From positions 1-35,180 of the forward strand of contig RFPL01000020.1 of NCBI GenBank assembly GCA_009926135.1: a stretch of DNA of 35,180 bases, written 5' to 3'. Within the stretch, counting starts at the first letter, position 1, and each line of letters begins with the position of its first letter. Under the pieces are notes generated by a model. That model was given only the letters and a program-made list of their open reading frames with translations. It was not told the origin of the DNA and made no database searches. Shown piece by piece: positions 7,417 to 15,870 of this stretch. The DNA comes from Sphingomonadaceae bacterium (GTDB taxonomy: Bacteria > Pseudomonadota > Alphaproteobacteria > Sphingomonadales > Sphingomonadaceae). Made by a program: the position numbers and the translations under genes.

Positions 7417-8737
7417 GACTTAGCGCCTCGCTTGATTCCCGCTTGCGGAACGGGTTGTAGAACTTGAAACTGGTGCGCTTGGCGGGAACGGCCATTTCGC
7501 CGAGGATCGGCAAATCACCAAACCGCAGATCCGCCGAGCAGCGCACCCGGCGCGCCAGCAGTTCTGCGATCATGGCACCGATAACACCCAACATCAGCCC
7601 GAGCCCCAGCGAACCAAAAATGATCAGGGGCCAGTTGGGGAACGAAGGCTTATCTGGAGCAGTTGCTGCACCGAGCAAGGTCAAGCCACTTTCAATCGCT
7701 TCGGCCTGCTGCTCTAGTTCGGCAACGCGCATGCTCGCTTTCTGGAACTGATCGCGCAGCACGGCGACTTCGACCGACAGACGGCGAGCTTCATCAGCCT
7801 TACCGCGCTGCGCCAGGACCTTCTGCAGCTGGCTGCTGTATTGCGCACCGATCGATGGGCCGACCGGGCCGGAACTGATTACCTGAGCCGGACCAGAACT
7901 GCTCGCAATGGCGACCCGCTGGCGCTTCAGGTCCTGGAGCTGGGGATTGTTAGGCCCGAGCGTCCGTTCGGCTGTCGCAATGGCAGCATCGAGCTGGGCG
8001 ATTTGCGCGGCCGCAGGATTGCTTGCACCCATCGAAATCGCGGGTCCACTGCTTTGCGCCGGCGCGGCGACTGCCAAAGCTGTCAGCCGACGCTGGTCCT
8101 GATCGACATCCTGATCGTCGAGGACGATGCCATTAGCACGTTCAAATGCACTCTTGCGCTGTTCGGCTGCGGTCAGTTCCTGCTTAATCTTGGTGGCCTG
8201 GCCACGGAACCATTCGGCATCCCGCGCGGCATCTTCGCGTCGGAACGCGATAGCCTGTTCGATGTAGGCCCGGCGGACTGCCTCGGCGACCGCCGCAGCC
8301 CCTTGCGGAGACGGTGCGGTGTAAGAAATATCGAGGATATTACTGCCTTCGATGAGTTCCGCGTTTGTACTGTCGATCACAATCTGCGCCATCCAGCGCC
8401 GGAAATCGCGCACGTCGTCAGAGCGGCGATTAGCATACTGTGCAGCCAAATCGGGTGAACTGGACCAGTTAAGTAGATCGACCACCTTACCGGCGATCCG
8501 GTAGTCGCGGATCAGTTCGGTCTGTGTGCGGACATAAGCCCGAGCGAACTGGGAAGAGATTGTCTCTCCAGTCACCGGATCAGGCTTGACAAGGTTAAGC
8601 ATCACTCGCGCATGGGACTGGTAGCGCGGTGGCAGGATAAGGCCGACAATCGTGGCCGCCAGCAGGCTCAATACGGCGGCGATCATAATCATGGCCCGCC
8701 GGGCCCAAAGCAGCCTGAAGATCTGTTCGAAACTCAT
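7409..8737 (-). CDS. Wzz/GumC-type polysaccharide chain-length determinant (XrtV-locus)
   Basis: A 442-aa inner-membrane polysaccharide co-polymerase. It has an N-terminal Wzz domain with TM1 (about residues 16-35), a large periplasmic part containing heptad-rich coiled-coil stretches (about 160-190 and 310-350), and TM2 (about residues 373-395) followed by a short cytoplasmic tail. The proline-rich PDKPSFPNWPLII segment before TM2 is characteristic. It is not fused to a kinase; the separate CpsD-like protein is encoded immediately downstream with an 8-base overlap. It lies 26 bases after the Wza-type gene. It is expected to set chain length and link the inner-membrane polymerase to the outer-membrane exporter. 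Confidence 0.9.
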   Translation of the reverse strand: MSFEQIFRLLWARRAMIMIAAVLSLLAATIVGLILPPRYQSHARVMLNLVKPDPVTGETISSQFARAYVRTQTELIRDYRIAGKVVDLLNWSSSPDLAAQYANRRSDDVRDFRRWMAQIVIDSTNAELIEGSNILDISYTAPSPQGAAAVAEAVRRAYIEQAIAFRREDAARDAEWFRGQATKIKQELTAAEQRKSAFERANGIVLDDQDVDQDQRRLTALAVAAPAQSSGPAISMGASNPAAAQIAQLDAAIATAERTLGPNNPQLQDLKRQRVAIASSSGPAQVISSGPVGPSIGAQYSSQLQKVLAQRGKADEARRLSVEVAVLRDQFQKASMRVAELEQQAEAIESGLTLLGAATAPDKPSFPNWPLIIFGSLGLGLMLGVIGAMIAELLARRVRCSADLRFGDLPILGEMAVPAKRTSFKFYNPFRKRESSEALSHG

Positions 8738-8763
8738 GAAACCGAAAGTCCGATCCGTTTGAA

Positions 8764-9633
8764 CTAGAAGAAACGCTCGCCAACGACGACGGTATCGCCG
8801 CCTTGCAGAACCGTATCGAGCGTGACGCGGACCTGCTTGCCATTGCGGAAGACCGAAAGCCGGCTGGCGGAACCCCGCTCGGTCAAACCGCCACCGCGGG
8901 CCAAGGCCATCCGCACGGTCATTGCGCGGTCAACCCGATATGCGCCCGGCGCATTGACCTGTCCGTAAATGTAGAAATTGGGCGCCGCCGCGATGAACAG
9001 CTTGTCACCCGGCTGGACCAGCGGATCATCCGCCGCGCCGCCGCGCGAGAGCATTTCGATCGGCAGGACCAGCTCTTCACCATTGACCCGCCGCAGCACC
9101 AGTTCATCGCTGGCAGTCGGACGCGGGCCGCCGGCCCGGGCCAGTATCTCCGACACGCGATAAGCCCGGTCGACCGGGACCAGGCCTGGTACCGCGAATT
9201 CGCCCAGCACCGTCACATAACGGCTCGCGAAGCTGACCACCGTCACGCTCACGACCGGATCGACATAATAGCCCCCGTCGCGCAGCAGCTTGGAGACCCG
9301 TTCGCGCAACTGGATCACGGTCAGGTTCGAGGCCATCACCGAGTGGAGGTAAGGCAGCTGGACAGTGCCATCGACCTGCACCTGGACCCGCGGCTTGAAT
9401 TCCTCGCGGCCCAGCACGGCAATCTCGACCACGTCGCCCACGCCGATGACGTAGCCTTCGTTAAGCGATACGGGCGGAGCCACCGGGGACGCAGCAGCCT
9501 CTTGCGGTGCCGGCGCCTGTGCCGAGGCAGAAACAGAAAGCCCGCCAAGCGCAACGAAAGTCGCCGCGACCAAAGTCAGCAAACGGCGCAGCGGCCGGGA
9601 AATCGTCGTCGCGGAAATCATCAAGTTCATCAT
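8764..9633 (-). CDS. Wza-type outer-membrane polysaccharide export protein
   Basis: A 289-aa protein with a signal peptide (hydrophobic run LLTLVAATFVALGGLSVSASAQA), a Poly_export domain (YVIGVGDVVEIAVLGREEF at about 61-79, then DGTVQLPYLHSV), and two SLBB-type repeats (VTVLGEFAVPGLVPV and IYGQVNAPGAYRVD). It would form the periplasmic/outer-membrane channel through which the EPS leaves the cell. The signal peptide has no lipobox cysteine, unlike Escherichia coli Wza. The exact start among ATGs at 9633, 9630 and 9621 is unclear because the nearest AGG abuts the first. It is separated by 7 bases from the beta-barrel gene and 26 from the Wzz gene. Confidence 0.92.
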   Translation of the reverse strand: MMNLMISATTISRPLRRLLTLVAATFVALGGLSVSASAQAPAPQEAAASPVAPPVSLNEGYVIGVGDVVEIAVLGREEFKPRVQVQVDGTVQLPYLHSVMASNLTVIQLRERVSKLLRDGGYYVDPVVSVTVVSFASRYVTVLGEFAVPGLVPVDRAYRVSEILARAGGPRPTASDELVLRRVNGEELVLPIEMLSRGGAADDPLVQPGDKLFIAAAPNFYIYGQVNAPGAYRVDRAMTVRMALARGGGLTERGSASRLSVFRNGKQVRVTLDTVLQGGDTVVVGERFF

Positions 9634-9640
9634 CCTGGTG

Positions 9641-10882
9641 CTAAAGCGTCAGTCGGCCGCGCAAGCCGACATAGGCGCCGCTGTAATCGAAGACTGTCCC
9701 CGTCCCGTCCCGTTTCTCGTGCCCGCCCTCAAGACTCAGTTCCAGCCGCTTGTTCGTCCGCATCGTCATCCCGGCGAAAATCCGCCGGAACTTGTCTTCT
9801 TCCAGCAACGGCCCGAAGTTGGCCTGCGCGCCGCTGTAATTGCGCTTTGCGACATTGAAACCGCCCGAGAGCGACAACTGCTGCGACAAGGCAAAGGTTG
9901 CACGCACCTCGTTAAAGGACTGTCGTGAATAAAGTGCTTCCGCACCCAGCGAAGGCTGCAACGAGCGTTCCGTCGTCGCCTGGATCTTGAGCCGCAGCCC
10001 AGGCTTGATCGTACCGGAGAGCCGCCACGTCGTGCCCTTGAAATCAGGCGCCGCAGAATTGTCAGGTTTCAGCCAGTTGTAAGCGACCATCGCGTCGGCT
10101 GTCAGCAGCGTGCCGATATCACGCGAAAGCTGCAGCCGCAGTTCATCGACCTGGTAGCCCGAAAGGGCAGCCAGCAGAGTGGCTGCGCGATTGTCGAAGT
10201 CCACATTCTCGCGCTCGTAGGTCAGCTTGACGCGGCCAGCGACCGGATGGTCATAGGCCACCCCGCCAAATACGCGGTTGGACTTGTAATCGGAAACATC
10301 GCGAAGTGCGTTCGAGTTGTCGCCCCGTTTGTGCTCATAGCCCAGCGACGGACGCAAACCATAGACATAGCCACAGCGCCCTTCGATCCGGTAGACCTGG
10401 ATCGTCTCGGTATTGCGGACGCTGTCCTCGTTGGGCAGGTTGACCAGCGAGATGCTGTCCAGATCGCTCTGTCGGCGGTCCACGGAAGCCGCAATCTGGG
10501 CCAGGCATGGGCCGACGTTGACCCCGGTTTCCCCGCGCAGTCCGATCCGCTCACGATTGAGCCGCTGATTCCGCCGATAGAAATCGTAGCCGACCGTACC
10601 CGCCAGTTTCAGCGTATTGCGGCCCAGAGTCCGGTTTAGCACGATGTCGACGCCAACAGTCAGCCGCTCGTCCGAAAGCACCAATCCGCGTGCCGCCGCC
10701 GTTGCCTCGTTGCTGCGCGCGGCGTTGCCGAAATGGCGCAAATCAAAGTTGAGGCCAACTTCCTCGAAATTACCTTGCTGGGTTTCCTGCGCGCGCAGCC
10801 CAGCAGGCGACAACAGGCACAAAGCCATCAATCCGGCACGGAACTGCCAGATCCGGCGACGAGAATTACGGTCCATGTCCAT
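9641..10882 (-). CDS. Outer-membrane beta-barrel protein of the EPS export cluster
   Basis: A 413-aa exported protein: a basic N-terminus (MDMDRNSRRR), a hydrophobic core (AGLMALCLLSPAGL) ending RAQ, then alternating amphipathic strands (TLKLAGTVGYDFYRRN, GRVKLTYERENVDF, RLELSLEGGHEKRDG) and a C-terminal strand ending LRGRLTL, typical of a beta-barrel. Similar barrels (BBP2-like) accompany Wza-type exporters in exosortase-linked EPS loci and may act as the outer-membrane pore or anchor. The frame extends to 11020, but that part would overlap the preceding gene and precedes the signal peptide; ATG 10882 is therefore used, with ATG 10876 possible. No enzymatic motif is seen. Confidence 0.8.
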   Translation of the reverse strand: MDMDRNSRRRIWQFRAGLMALCLLSPAGLRAQETQQGNFEEVGLNFDLRHFGNAARSNEATAAARGLVLSDERLTVGVDIVLNRTLGRNTLKLAGTVGYDFYRRNQRLNRERIGLRGETGVNVGPCLAQIAASVDRRQSDLDSISLVNLPNEDSVRNTETIQVYRIEGRCGYVYGLRPSLGYEHKRGDNSNALRDVSDYKSNRVFGGVAYDHPVAGRVKLTYERENVDFDNRAATLLAALSGYQVDELRLQLSRDIGTLLTADAMVAYNWLKPDNSAAPDFKGTTWRLSGTIKPGLRLKIQATTERSLQPSLGAEALYSRQSFNEVRATFALSQQLSLSGGFNVAKRNYSGAQANFGPLLEEDKFRRIFAGMTMRTNKRLELSLEGGHEKRDGTGTVFDYSGAYVGLRGRLTL

Positions 10883-10949
10883 GCTCGTAATTGCTACAGC
10901 ATTTCTACCATGAACCCAAGCTTTCTCACCAGAATGACTGTTTCTCATC

Positions 10950-12161
10950 TTATCGTCGCCCCACAATGATACGGCGCAAGCTGCCAAGGTAATTGCGTAT
11001 GGTTTCCGAAAGCTTTGCAAGTCGCGCCGCCTGCCCGACCGCTAAACCTGACATCACCGGAACTGGTTGCAACATGGTGCGTGCGGCGGCAGTGCGAGGC
11101 GCGATCAGACGCTTGCGGCGCGCCTGGGCCGGTTGCATCAAATCCACCTCGCGCACGTCGAGGTCGGCAAGCTCTATCGCGCCGCGCTGCACCGCTGCGG
11201 CGAGCAGTGTCTTCCCGGCCGCGCTGCGACCAATCACCAAGCTGCGCCCGTCCTGCTCGTCAAAGGTGGGGTAACCGCTCTCCCCCCCATACCACGCATC
11301 TGCCGCGACAATATCGGCAACGCCGCCAACAGCATCCGGACAGATCTTGCAGCGATACTGGACCTCGGTGCTCAGGTGCCGGCCCCAGCTTTCCGCGTAG
11401 CGCATCGTCGCCACTGCACCATCAGCAGCACGAGCCTCGGTCAATCCCGGCCAGCCGTTGCCCCGAAAACGGAAGCCTGTGATCTGTTTGCCGGCCATTC
11501 CCATGGCCGCCAGAATTCGGTCAGTCCCAGCGAAACTGGGAATCCCGCCGCAAAAGAAGGACAGCTTGTACGGGAATGATGCGTCTACGCGCTGATCCTG
11601 CTCAGCCAAGGCAACCAGTGCGGAAACGTCGCAAGGCTTGCCGATGAACAGATAGCGCTCGCCACTGCCGAGCAGGCGCTCGACCTGGTCCAGCGGGCTC
11701 GACGGGGCATAGCGCGAACCGGCTGCAGCAATGACGCTAGCCCGATCGCGCGAAATTACGGTGCAATTGCGCGTCGGCGCGGCGGGATCGGCGGCAACAT
11801 GGACAATTCCATCAACCAGTCCCTCCTCCAGGGCGGCAATCGCCAACGCCGTCAACACGCCCCCGGACGAGCCCTGAAAGCGCACTGCCGGATCGCTGGC
11901 ATGGCCGGTCTGGCAGGTCGCGATCGGGCCCCAGTAGGGATGTGCCACCGGCTGTGCAGGCCACGGCATGACCCGGCTGCCCGGGCAAGCATGGTCAAGC
12001 TTGACCTCGGCCAGCGCGGTCAGGCTGGCTTGGGCCGGTGGGCGCAGATAGCCGGGCACGGCCTCCTCCAGCGCGAAAGCTCCGCCGGACAGTGCCGCAC
12101 ATAGGCCACAGCCCGTGCACAGTTCGCCGCGGCGGACCCGTTCGATGGTGGGAGACGACAT
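10950..12161 (-). CDS. F420H2 dehydrogenase beta-subunit (FrhB/FpoF) family iron-sulfur flavoprotein
   Basis: A 403-aa cytoplasmic protein. It starts with a ferredoxin-like cluster CTGCGLC (Cys15, Cys18, Cys21), continues with the FrhB N-terminal domain (FQGSSGGVLTALAIAALEEGLVDG, about 95-118), and has the C-terminal domain with GKPCDVSAL, FFCGGIPS and a second cysteine motif (YRCKICPDAVGGVADI). Sphingomonads are not expected to use F420 here. In polysaccharide loci this family often accompanies pyruvyl transferases and is thought to carry out a redox step on a sugar or cofactor, so a link to the transferase at 1-329 is an inference. It lies between the epsD-like and beta-barrel genes on one strand, about 67 bases from the latter. 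Catalytic substrate unknown. Confidence 0.83.
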   Translation of the reverse strand: MSSPTIERVRRGELCTGCGLCAALSGGAFALEEAVPGYLRPPAQASLTALAEVKLDHACPGSRVMPWPAQPVAHPYWGPIATCQTGHASDPAVRFQGSSGGVLTALAIAALEEGLVDGIVHVAADPAAPTRNCTVISRDRASVIAAAGSRYAPSSPLDQVERLLGSGERYLFIGKPCDVSALVALAEQDQRVDASFPYKLSFFCGGIPSFAGTDRILAAMGMAGKQITGFRFRGNGWPGLTEARAADGAVATMRYAESWGRHLSTEVQYRCKICPDAVGGVADIVAADAWYGGESGYPTFDEQDGRSLVIGRSAAGKTLLAAAVQRGAIELADLDVREVDLMQPAQARRKRLIAPRTAAARTMLQPVPVMSGLAVGQAARLAKLSETIRNYLGSLRRIIVGRR

Positions 12162-12308
12162 TAACCTGTTTTGATCCCTGAATTCACGACTGACCGACAG
12201 CAGCCCGATTGTCGCGTCGAAACTGAGCCTACCGGTCCGCCGACATAGCGCGGCCTTCCCACAGTTCAGACGAAGTCAAACCCCGGATACAGCGGCTATG
12301 TGCCAGCA

Positions 12309-13175
12309 TTACTGCGCAGCGGCGGGGGCCGCCTGCTTGGTTGCCTCAGCCGGTGCGACCGGGGCAGCCTTGCCCTGGAACTGCGGATTGACCTGCACCT
12401 TGCGGCGGCCTTCGGAAATGATCCGGCCGAGTGAATTGTTGACCATTTCCACGCTGCGCTGGCGCATCAGGATGGTTTGCGCGGCCTGGCGTGCCGCATC
12501 GCCGGTGATCGGCTCCGACCGGCTCGAAACGATCCGGCCGATCTCGGCGGTCTGTCCGTTCGGCATCACGAAGATATCATTGCCCTCGGTTCCGACAAGC
12601 TGCTGGGCAAAACCCGGATCGAGCGAGACGGTATCGATATTGCTGACTGTCCGACGGAACACCACCTTGTTGGCGTTGAGAATTGCTTCTGCCGCCTCCA
12701 TCGTCTTGACCTTGGTGATTTCCTCCAGAACCTTCGGCGGCAAATTGGGCACAAAGAACTGGTCCACCGCCAACAGGCGCCGATCGGTGACGCTGGTCGG
12801 GAAACTGCGCAGGAATTCGTTGATCTCGTCCTCGGAGACCTTCGGCACGCCATCGGTGACCTTCCGCGCGAGCATCTGGGCCAAGGCGGTTTCCTCAGCC
12901 TGGGTCTTGAGGATTGCGGCCAGCGGGGTGGAATCGAGGTCCTGCTTGCGCGCTTCGGCGGCCAGCAGCTTGCGGGCGATGATCCGCTCCAGCGCCTGGC
13001 CCTGAGCTGCGGGATCATTGGTCGCATCCGAACCCATCTCCGCCTTGAGATCGGCCAGGGTGATTTCCTGCCCATCCACCGTGGCGACAACCTGGCCCGT
13101 GGGCGCATCACCCTTGCCGCCGCAACCGGCGACAAACAGGGCCAGAGCAATAGCAATGGAACTGGTATATTTCAT
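12309..13175 (-). CDS. EpsD-family peptidyl-prolyl cis-trans isomerase lipoprotein
   Basis: A 288-aa periplasmic lipoprotein. The signal peptide ends in the lipobox VAGC (Cys18), followed by a SurA/PpiC-like N-terminal chaperone segment (VVATVDGQEITLADLKAEMG, about 29-48, and ERIIARKLLAAEARKQ, about 63-78) and a reduced parvulin-like C-terminal part. This matches EpsD proteins of exosortase/EPS loci, which probably help fold outer-membrane or sorted proteins. The C-terminus is Ala/Pro-rich and low complexity. It is the first gene of the long minus-strand cluster, and the divergent intergenic region at 13176-13336 should hold its promoter. A 147-base gap separates it from the FrhB-type gene; I see no gene there. 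Confidence 0.82.
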   Translation of the reverse strand: MKYTSSIAIALALFVAGCGGKGDAPTGQVVATVDGQEITLADLKAEMGSDATNDPAAQGQALERIIARKLLAAEARKQDLDSTPLAAILKTQAEETALAQMLARKVTDGVPKVSEDEINEFLRSFPTSVTDRRLLAVDQFFVPNLPPKVLEEITKVKTMEAAEAILNANKVVFRRTVSNIDTVSLDPGFAQQLVGTEGNDIFVMPNGQTAEIGRIVSSRSEPITGDAARQAAQTILMRQRSVEMVNNSLGRIISEGRRKVQVNPQFQGKAAPVAPAEATKQAAPAAAQ

Positions 13176-13234
13176 CCGAGGTTTCCTTCAGGTCCGATGC
13201 GGCAAGTTATTGGTGCCGCGGGTGGAAGTGTGAA

Positions 13235-13290
13235 ATGGTAAACGCGTTTGCACTTAGTGCGGTTTGCCATCACAATTTTTAAATTGGCAA
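13235..13290. promoter_or_regulatory. Cluster of dyads in the divergent epsD/glycosyltransferase control region
   Basis: Between two divergent EPS genes several overlapping symmetric elements are visible: ATGGTAAAC (13235-13243) with GTTTGCCAT (13262-13270, one mismatch), AAACGCGTTT (13240-13249), GCAC-TTA-GTGC (13250-13260), and TTGCCA (13264-13269) with TGGCAA (13285-13290) around an AATTTTTAAATT core. This density suggests regulator binding to a shared control region for the EPS genes. The protein that binds is unknown. Confidence 0.45.
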
Positions 13291-13336
13291 CTGTGTTCAC
13301 CATCTTCGTGAGCGACAGTGCCCGCAAGGACAAGGC

Positions 13337-14413
13337 GTGTCTCGGCCCGATAATTCCAAACCTGCCCCGGTGATCTGTCTCTCCGCTTCCGGCGGCGGTC
13401 ATTTTCGGCAATTGCTGGATCTGGAGCCGCTGTGGTCCCGCTATCCGCACTTCCTGGTTACGGAGGACACGGTGCTGGGTCGCTCGCTGGCCCGGCGCGA
13501 GGATGTCGAGTTTATCCCGCATTTCGCGCTCGGCCAGAGCCGCATGGGCAAGGCTTGGGCGATGCTGTCGGCTGCTGCGCGCAGTGCCTGGCGCTCGCTC
13601 AAGATCATGCTGCGCCGCCGGCCGGACGTGGTCATCACCACCGGCGCGGGATCGCAGGTGTTCGTAATTCTCTGGGCCCGGATGATCGGCGCCAAGGTGA
13701 TCCTGGTGGACAGTTTCGCCCGTTTTCACGCGCCCAGCAAATTCGCCCGGATCGGCGGCCCGCTCGCCGATGTCCGGATCACCCAGTCGCAGCTTTCGGC
13801 AAGCAACTGGCCAGGCAGCACCGCGTTCGATCCGCTTCGTACCGAACCAGCCGTGGCCACCGGCAAGAGCCCCCTGCTGTTCGCCACGGTCGGTGCGATC
13901 CTCCCGCTGCACCGGCTGGAGCGCGCGGTGGTGGAATTGAAGCAGGCCGGCCGAATTCCCGAAGAGGTGCTGCTGCAGGTTGGCAACAGCGACCTTTCCC
14001 GCCCGGCAGTGCCCGGCCTGACGATCGTCGAAAGCCTGCCCTTTGACGAGCTGCAGGAAGTGCTGACGCGGGCCGATCTGGTCGTGTGCCATGCCGGGAC
14101 GGGATCGATCATTACCGCGCTGGCCCAGTGCTGCGGCGTGGTGGCCATGCCGCGCCGGGTCGACGCCGGGGACTCCTATGACGATCACCAAAGCGAGATT
14201 GCCGAGGTCTTCGCCAAGCGCGGCCTGATCGAGGTGGCGCACGATGCTGAAATGCTGGCCAGCGCGCTTGACCGCGCGCGGACCGCCCCGCGTCACCGCG
14301 CGGCCATGGACCATACGGCGCTGATGGCCCATCTGGAGCATCAAATTGCTACCTGGTACCCGGAAAAGGCTCGGCCACTCGCGGATCGCATCGGCACCCC
14401 CAGCACGGTCTAG
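13337..14413 (+). CDS. Fused Alg14/Alg13-type (PssD-PssE) glycosyltransferase
   Basis: A 358-aa protein that joins two usually separate subunits. The N-terminal half (CLSASGGGHFRQLLDLEPLW at 14-33, DVVITTGAGSQVFVILWARM at about 97-116) is Alg14/PssD-like, the membrane-associated anchor. The C-terminal half (LLFATVGAILPLHRLERAV at about 180-198, ADLVVCHAGTGSIITAL, PRRVDAGDSYDDHQ) is Alg13/PssE/GT28-like and holds the UDP-sugar site. Such transferases add a sugar to a lipid-linked acceptor early in EPS repeat-unit assembly; rhizobial PssD/PssE add glucuronic acid. The GTG start at 13337 has AAGGA six bases upstream. The stop overlaps that of the convergent tviB-like gene (CTAG, 14410-14413). 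Donor sugar unknown; a uronic acid would fit the neighbouring dehydrogenase. Confidence 0.85.
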   Translation: MSRPDNSKPAPVICLSASGGGHFRQLLDLEPLWSRYPHFLVTEDTVLGRSLARREDVEFIPHFALGQSRMGKAWAMLSAAARSAWRSLKIMLRRRPDVVITTGAGSQVFVILWARMIGAKVILVDSFARFHAPSKFARIGGPLADVRITQSQLSASNWPGSTAFDPLRTEPAVATGKSPLLFATVGAILPLHRLERAVVELKQAGRIPEEVLLQVGNSDLSRPAVPGLTIVESLPFDELQEVLTRADLVVCHAGTGSIITALAQCCGVVAMPRRVDAGDSYDDHQSEIAEVFAKRGLIEVAHDAEMLASALDRARTAPRHRAAMDHTALMAHLEHQIATWYPEKARPLADRIGTPSTV

Positions 14414-15735
14414 AGCCGCAAATCGCTCTCCGAGCGGGCGAACATGTGCTTCAGATCGAAGAACACCTGCTTGCTGCGCCCGAACTTGCGAATCTGTGCT
14501 GCGCCCACCTCGCGGAACACGTCATGGCCGACAGCCAGGACGGTCGCGTCATAAGTTCCTTCGCAAGGCTTATCGATCAGCACGATGCCGGCGTGGGCCA
14601 GCACATCCTCGGCGGAGACCACCGGATCGTGGACATCGACCTGGCAGCCGTACTCCTTGAGCGACCAGTAGAGATCGGTGACCAGCGTATTGCGGGTGTC
14701 CGGGCAATTTTCCTTGAACGCGAAACCCATCAGCAAGACGCGTGAGTCCTTCAGCGCGATGCCTTTGCGGCTCATCGCCTGGATCAATTGCGAGGCGCAG
14801 TAGCGGCCCATGCCATCGTTGAGACGCCGGCCTGCCAGGATGATTTCGGGCCGATAGCCAATGCTCTCGGCCTTGTGGGTCAGGTAATAGGGATCGACCC
14901 CGATGCAGTGACCACCGACCAGACCTGGCCGGAAGTGGAGGAAGTTCCACTTGGTCCCGGCAGCTTCAAGCACGGACTGGGTATCAATACCCATCCGGTT
15001 GAAGATGATCGCAAGTTCGTTGACCAAGGCAATATTGAGGTCGCGCTGGGTGTTCTCGATCACCTTGGCTGCTTCAGCCACCTTGATGGTCTCGGTCGGG
15101 AAGGTTCCGGCCGTGACGATCGCACCATAAAGCGCATCGACCCGTGCGAGCGCTTCAGGGTTTGAACCTGACGTAACCTTCACAACATCGGTCAGGCGGT
15201 GCTCGCGGTCACCCGGGTTCACGCGTTCCGGCGAGTAACCGACGTGGAAGTCCTCGTTGAGCTTGAGGCCCGACACGGCTTCCAGCACGGGAACGCAGTC
15301 TTCCTCGGTGCAGCCAGGGTAGACGGTGGATTCGAAAATCACCAGATCCCCGCGCTTCAGCACCGAACCGGCCACGCGGCAGGCGGAGAGCAGGTCAGTC
15401 AGGTCGGGGCGCTTGAGCTTGTCGATTGGAGTTGGCACCGCGACGATCATCACGTTGCAGTCTTCGAGGTCCACGGAACTGGTGGTGTAGCTCAGTTGCC
15501 TGGCGCTCTCCAGTTCTTCACGCGAAGTCTCAAGGGTATGATCCAACCCCCGGCGCAAGCTGTCGATTCGCCGTTCGCTGATATCGAAGCCAGTGACCGG
15601 GAAGCTCTTGCCGAACTCCACTGCCAGCGGCAGGCCGACGTAGCCCAGACCGATGATGCCGATTCGAGCCGAACGCAACCAAGCGGTTACCGGATCGAGA
15701 ACCTCGCTCTCCGCGATGTTATTGTCGATCTGCAT
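14410..15735 (-). CDS. tviB: TviB/WbpO-type UDP-N-acetylhexosamine C6 dehydrogenase
   Basis: A 441-aa NAD-dependent nucleotide-sugar dehydrogenase. The Rossmann motif IGIIGLGYVGLPLAVEFG lies at about residues 25-42, the substrate segments VPTPIDKLKRPDL and ESTVYPGCTEE follow, and the catalytic cysteine is in LVGGHCIGVDPYYLTH (about 272-287). The C-terminal domain carries GFAFKENCPDTRNT. These follow the TviB/WbpO pattern (oxidation of UDP-GlcNAc or UDP-GalNAc to the uronate) more closely than UDP-glucose dehydrogenase. It probably supplies an aminouronic acid precursor for the EPS. An AAGGA-type site six bases before the ATG supports the start. Its 3' end overlaps the convergent glycosyltransferase gene by four bases. 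Confidence 0.9.
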   Translation of the reverse strand: MQIDNNIAESEVLDPVTAWLRSARIGIIGLGYVGLPLAVEFGKSFPVTGFDISERRIDSLRRGLDHTLETSREELESARQLSYTTSSVDLEDCNVMIVAVPTPIDKLKRPDLTDLLSACRVAGSVLKRGDLVIFESTVYPGCTEEDCVPVLEAVSGLKLNEDFHVGYSPERVNPGDREHRLTDVVKVTSGSNPEALARVDALYGAIVTAGTFPTETIKVAEAAKVIENTQRDLNIALVNELAIIFNRMGIDTQSVLEAAGTKWNFLHFRPGLVGGHCIGVDPYYLTHKAESIGYRPEIILAGRRLNDGMGRYCASQLIQAMSRKGIALKDSRVLLMGFAFKENCPDTRNTLVTDLYWSLKEYGCQVDVHDPVVSAEDVLAHAGIVLIDKPCEGTYDATVLAVGHDVFREVGAAQIRKFGRSKQVFFDLKHMFARSESDLRL

Positions 15736-15870
15736 GATTTTCCTTCTGAAATCATCCCGCCGGGGTTTGAGAACCTGCCTAAGCCCCGCAAACCCTACAA
15801 TTCAAGTGTTGCGATGTGGTTTCCACGTATCAGCTTAATTCAGGCGCAAATCTACCTCCGCAGATTAACG

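Noticed and set aside
8803..9858. 351-aa plus-strand open frame across the Wza-type gene
   Set aside because: It is antisense to well-conserved export domains and its composition (many His/Arg/Asp) is typical of a shadow frame.
13172..14344. 390-aa open frame on the minus strand opposite the fused glycosyltransferase
   Set aside because: It lies antisense to a gene with clear Alg14/Alg13 motifs, its product is rich in His/Gln/Arg with no recognisable domain, and it is explained by high-GC codon bias of the real gene.
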